Shown here: piece after piece, positions 5,901-7,806 of the stretch
How positions within the stretch are numbered: the stretch's first letter is position 1
How the letters are laid out: the number at the start of each line of letters is the position of its first letter
Source: a bacterium
Lineage (GTDB): Bacteria > CG03
Assembly (NCBI GenBank): GCA_013791675.1
Contig: VMTI01000127.1
Span: 1 to 7,806, forward strand
Direction: 5' to 3'
Length of the DNA stretch: 7,806 bases
Program-made: the position numbers and the translations under genes
Notes under the pieces: generated by a model
The model's database searches: none
What the model saw: only the letters and a program-made list of their open reading frames with translations
What the model was told of the DNA's origin: nothing

Positions 5901-6673
5901 AAGTTAAAGTTTACATAGCTACCCGCAGAAAAATAGCTATCGGTGATAAAATGGCGGGGCGTCACGGGAACAAGGGCGTTGTTTCAATTGTGCTCCCCGT
6001 GGAAGATATGCCTTTTCTGCCGGATGGCACGCCGGTTGATATGATGATCAGCCCGTTGAGTGTTCCGTCGAGAATGAACATCGGCCAGATTTTTGAGACA
6101 CTTCTCGGATTTGCGGCCAAAAAACAGAATGTGCGGTTTATATGCCCGTCCTTCAACAGCCCGGTATTTGAAACCGATATAGTGGATAATCTTAAAAAAT
6201 CAGGGCTTCCCGCTTCAGGCGCTTTTACCCTTTTTGACGGACGGACAGGCCGCCCGCTTATGGAGAAGGTCAGCGTGGGGTATCCGTATATGCTTAAGCT
6301 TGTGCATATGTCGGAGGACAAAATACATGCCCGCTCCACCGGCCATTATTCAATGGTTACCAGGCAGCCGGTCGGAGGTAAGTCACTTAAGGGCGGCCAG
6401 CGTTTCGGAGAGATGGAAGTGTGGGCGATAGAAGCATACGGCGCTGCCAATCTGCTCAGGGAATTTTTGACTGTAAAGAGTGATGATGTGAAAAGCCGCC
6501 AGAAACTTCTTGAGACTATCATAGGCGAAGAACCCGGAAAAGATGAAAAGCCGAAAGACAAATTTATGCCCGCCCCGTCTACGCCGGAAGCTTTTCAGGT
6601 GCTTGTTCGGGAACTTCAATCAATGGGTTTCAGGGTGGAGCTTTTAAAAAATAAAGGTGCTGCGAAAAAATGA
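2966..6673 (+). CDS. rpoB: DNA-directed RNA polymerase subunit beta
   Basis: Beta forms, with beta-prime, the catalytic core of RNA polymerase. It has 1235 residues and no break. The lobe contains an insertion around 240-300, smaller than the E. coli one. The rifampicin region at 462-488 reads SQLSQFLDQTSPISELTHKRR then LSAIGPGG; Q466, D469, H479, R482 and S484 all match the sensitive state, so sensitivity is expected. Q520 stands in the TPEG-x-NIGLI motif where Pro is usual. E759-D760 in GYNYEDAIIVSE lie near the active site. The flap is followed by a charged, lysine-rich helical stretch at about 888-970. K995 and K1003 in GDKMAGRHGNKG match E. coli K1065 and K1073, which contact the initiating nucleotide. 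The C-terminal clamp part has MEVWAIEAYGAANLL and TVKSDDV. It has no Shine-Dalgarno sequence, starts within the rplL stop, and its own stop overlaps rpoC. Confidence 0.99.
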   Translation: MKEIRLERVKGRDFLSTTRFLDIQLKSYKDFLQADVAVGERKPIGLEGAFLDIFPIVSTNGRMELEYAGYSVGSPSLTEIEARKKELTYSIPVKVQLRLKKYREQGGAPHIFEKEINFCNIPYMTKSGNFIINGNDRVIVNQLHRSPGVIFEEADGHEITLRGLQKFTAGIIPYRGAWVEFEFDYDNALIVVIDRRKKFPATLMLRALGLETNDQIVERFYKTEEVSVDSIDIESPEKSYLGKTLPPDADGKILYYAGCEITSGLAEFVRSARLGKITVITKSSAADNITILETLKKDNARSQKQAIVEFFKKLRIQEFTSEATAKEFFETLLFKSTKRYDLSFVGRYKINLRLAKVYEKLALKVPSLSRRTLCYEDILVVMYNVMALNQKLETKIDDIDHLGNRRIRSVGELLQNQIKIGLTNLARVSRDRMNMKQDVKNPQELVNTTSVITTINKFFATSQLSQFLDQTSPISELTHKRRLSAIGPGGLNRKRAGFEVRDVHNSHYGKICPIETPEGQNIGLIVSPAVYSRVNQYGLLETPYKKVENSVVTGKVEYMTADEEERCVIGPSTMKINEKGAIVDNSIMARRGGEFLFAAPSEIEYADVASNQILSPSAGLIPFIEHDDANRALMGANMQRQAVPLLSTEAPFVVTGMEKTIAVDSLAVVCAENSGTVISVQSDRIMIEREDGQYDVYDLLKFLRTNQNTCINYSPMVSAGQIVKKGAVLTRGCATDDGCLALGKNILVAYLSWEGYNYEDAIIVSERLVKDDVYTSIHITRHEAEVHTGVGGSDDRAEEITRDIPGVSPSQISRLDSNGIVVEGTYVEPGDILVGKVIPEEETYVPHEVLLRSIFGDKGRRFKDVSLTVPPGTRGTVIGVEFFERKSKLTKFQREKKVKAVTEKFKDFAAELRSMRAGELKIADSNLEKKKITSAHHKKLVEKIQNFYEFELDIMKKNKDSAVKDAKGATDLPPGVSKKVKVYIATRRKIAIGDKMAGRHGNKGVVSIVLPVEDMPFLPDGTPVDMMISPLSVPSRMNIGQIFETLLGFAAKKQNVRFICPSFNSPVFETDIVDNLKKSGLPASGAFTLFDGRTGRPLMEKVSVGYPYMLKLVHMSEDKIHARSTGHYSMVTRQPVGGKSLKGGQRFGEMEVWAIEAYGAANLLREFLTVKSDDVKSRQKLLETIIGEEPGKDEKPKDKFMPAPSTPEAFQVLVRELQSMGFRVELLKNKGAAKK

Positions 6674-7806
6674 AAAATAAAGCAAAAGACGATTTGGATT
6701 TTACGGGTTTTGACAGTCTGAAAATATCACTGGCTACGCCGCAGATGATAAAAAAGTGGTCTTACGGTGAAGTGAAGAAAGGCGATACGATAAATTACAG
6801 AACGTTCAAACCCGAGAGAGACGGGCTTTTCTGTGAGGCTATTTTCGGGCCCACAAAGGATCACGAATGCCAGTGCGGAAAATATAAATTCCGCAAGTAC
6901 GACGGGATTGTCTGCGAACGCTGCGGAGTGGAAGTCACCGAATCGGAGGTGCGCCGTCATAGGCTCGGCCATATTGATCTCGCGGTGCCGGTGGCGCATG
7001 TATGGTTTCTGAGAAAAACCCCTTCCCGCGTAGGTGTCCTTTTAGGGATGAAAATAACCGATCTTGAAAAGGTTATTTACTATGCCAATTACATAGTGAC
7101 GGAACCCGGAGCGACGCCGCTCAAACTGAAGCAGCTGCTTTCTATAGACGATTATTCACGGCTGAGAAAGCTTTACGGAAACAGGTTTAAGGCCGGCATC
7201 GGGGCCGCCGCCATCAGGAAACTTCTTAAAGAAATGAATGTGGAAGAACGGATGGTGGAAATTAAAAAGAAACTTAATTCCGAAAAATCATCCGTGGGCA
7301 TTTCGCGCATGGATAAACATCTCAAAATAGTGGAAAGTTTTTTTTATTCCGGGAACAAACCGGATTCAATGATATTGACGGCGCTTCCGGTAATGCCGCC
7401 GGGCCTGAGGCCTCTGGTGCCGCTTGAAAGCGGGCGCTTCGCCTCATCCGATCTCAATGATTTATACCGGAGAATTATCAACAGAAACAACCGGCTTAAA
7501 CACATAAAGGAACTTAAGGCTCCGGAGGTTGTCGTAAACAATGAGAAGCGGCTTCTTCAGGAGGCTGTGGACGCGCTGATAGAAAACGGCATACGCGGAA
7601 AAACCGTGGTATCGGCTTCGGGCAGGGCGCTAAAATCTTTAGCAGATATAACTAAGGGAAAGAGGGGCCGGTTCAGGCAGAATCTCCTCGGAAAAAGAGT
7701 GGATTTTTCGGGCCGGGCGGTTATCGTCGTCGGTCCGCAGCTTCACATTGATCAGGTCGGGGTTCCCAAATACATGGCCGTGGAACTGTTTAAGCCTTTT
7801 ATAATA
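6670..7806 (+). CDS. rpoC: DNA-directed RNA polymerase subunit beta-prime (5' part, cut by window end)
   Basis: This frame begins at ATG 6670 inside the rpoB stop (ATGA) and stays open to the window edge, giving 379 residues, under a third of the usual protein. Visible parts: an N-terminal segment with LKISLATPQMIKKWSYGEV and the following TINYRTFKPERDGLFCEAIFGP; the clamp zinc-binding site with C67, C69, C82 and C85; HRLGHIDLAVPVAHVWFL; the rudder and lid region with LPVMPPGLRPL and SDLNDLYRRIINRNNRL; and the switch region GKRGRFRQNLLGKRVDFSGRAVIVVGP. The window ends before the catalytic NADFDGD motif would appear. G245 replaces the usual Asp or Glu of PPDLRP, and E253-S254 replace the usual Asp-Gly before GRF. 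AAGGTG at 6654-6659 is a possible ribosome-binding site inside rpoB. Confidence 0.98.
   Translation, partial: MKNKAKDDLDFTGFDSLKISLATPQMIKKWSYGEVKKGDTINYRTFKPERDGLFCEAIFGPTKDHECQCGKYKFRKYDGIVCERCGVEVTESEVRRHRLGHIDLAVPVAHVWFLRKTPSRVGVLLGMKITDLEKVIYYANYIVTEPGATPLKLKQLLSIDDYSRLRKLYGNRFKAGIGAAAIRKLLKEMNVEERMVEIKKKLNSEKSSVGISRMDKHLKIVESFFYSGNKPDSMILTALPVMPPGLRPLVPLESGRFASSDLNDLYRRIINRNNRLKHIKELKAPEVVVNNEKRLLQEAVDALIENGIRGKTVVSASGRALKSLADITKGKRGRFRQNLLGKRVDFSGRAVIVVGPQLHIDQVGVPKYMAVELFKPFII

Overview
This window is a bacterial transcription-translation core operon on the + strand, in the order secE - nusG - rplK - rplA - rplJ - rplL - rpoB - rpoC. The window end cuts rpoC after 379 codons. A 28-codon tail of an unrecognised gene occupies the left edge, followed by a 73-base gap that carries the only promoter-like sequence I can find. 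I see no mobile element, CRISPR array, tRNA, rRNA or phage gene, and no sign of an undescribed system. It is ordinary core DNA with a few features of layout and residue choice worth a second look.

Organism: clearly Bacteria, because it has bacterial-type SecE, NusG, L7/L12, beta and beta-prime. Beta (1235 residues) carries a moderate lobe insertion and a charged helical insertion after the flap, more like Gram-negative (diderm) polymerases than the shorter Bacillus type. GC content is moderate. The overall mix, with several substitutions at usually fixed positions, suggests a poorly sampled lineage. Elusimicrobiota or Omnitrophota would be my guess, but this is low-confidence inference and no marker here settles it.

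Layout: 1-88 gene tail; 89-161 promoter region with two overlapping sigma70-like candidates; 162-1317 secE, nusG and rplK, joined by one-base TGATG and TAATG overlaps; 1332-2969 rplA, rplJ and rplL, with gaps of 14, 13 and 41 bases before them; 2966-7806 rpoB and rpoC, each starting inside the previous stop (ATGA). None of the junctions leaves room for the leaders, attenuators or processing sites known from Escherichia coli.

How the genes work together: SecE is part of the protein export channel. NusG binds the RNA polymerase made from rpoB and rpoC and can link it to the ribosome. L11, L1, L10 and L7/L12 build the L1 stalk and the factor-binding stalk of the large ribosomal subunit. With apparently one transcript, the different protein amounts needed (many L12 per L10, far less beta and beta-prime) would have to be set largely at translation. 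The sequence fits this: rplL has the strongest Shine-Dalgarno sequence and rpoB has none that I can see.
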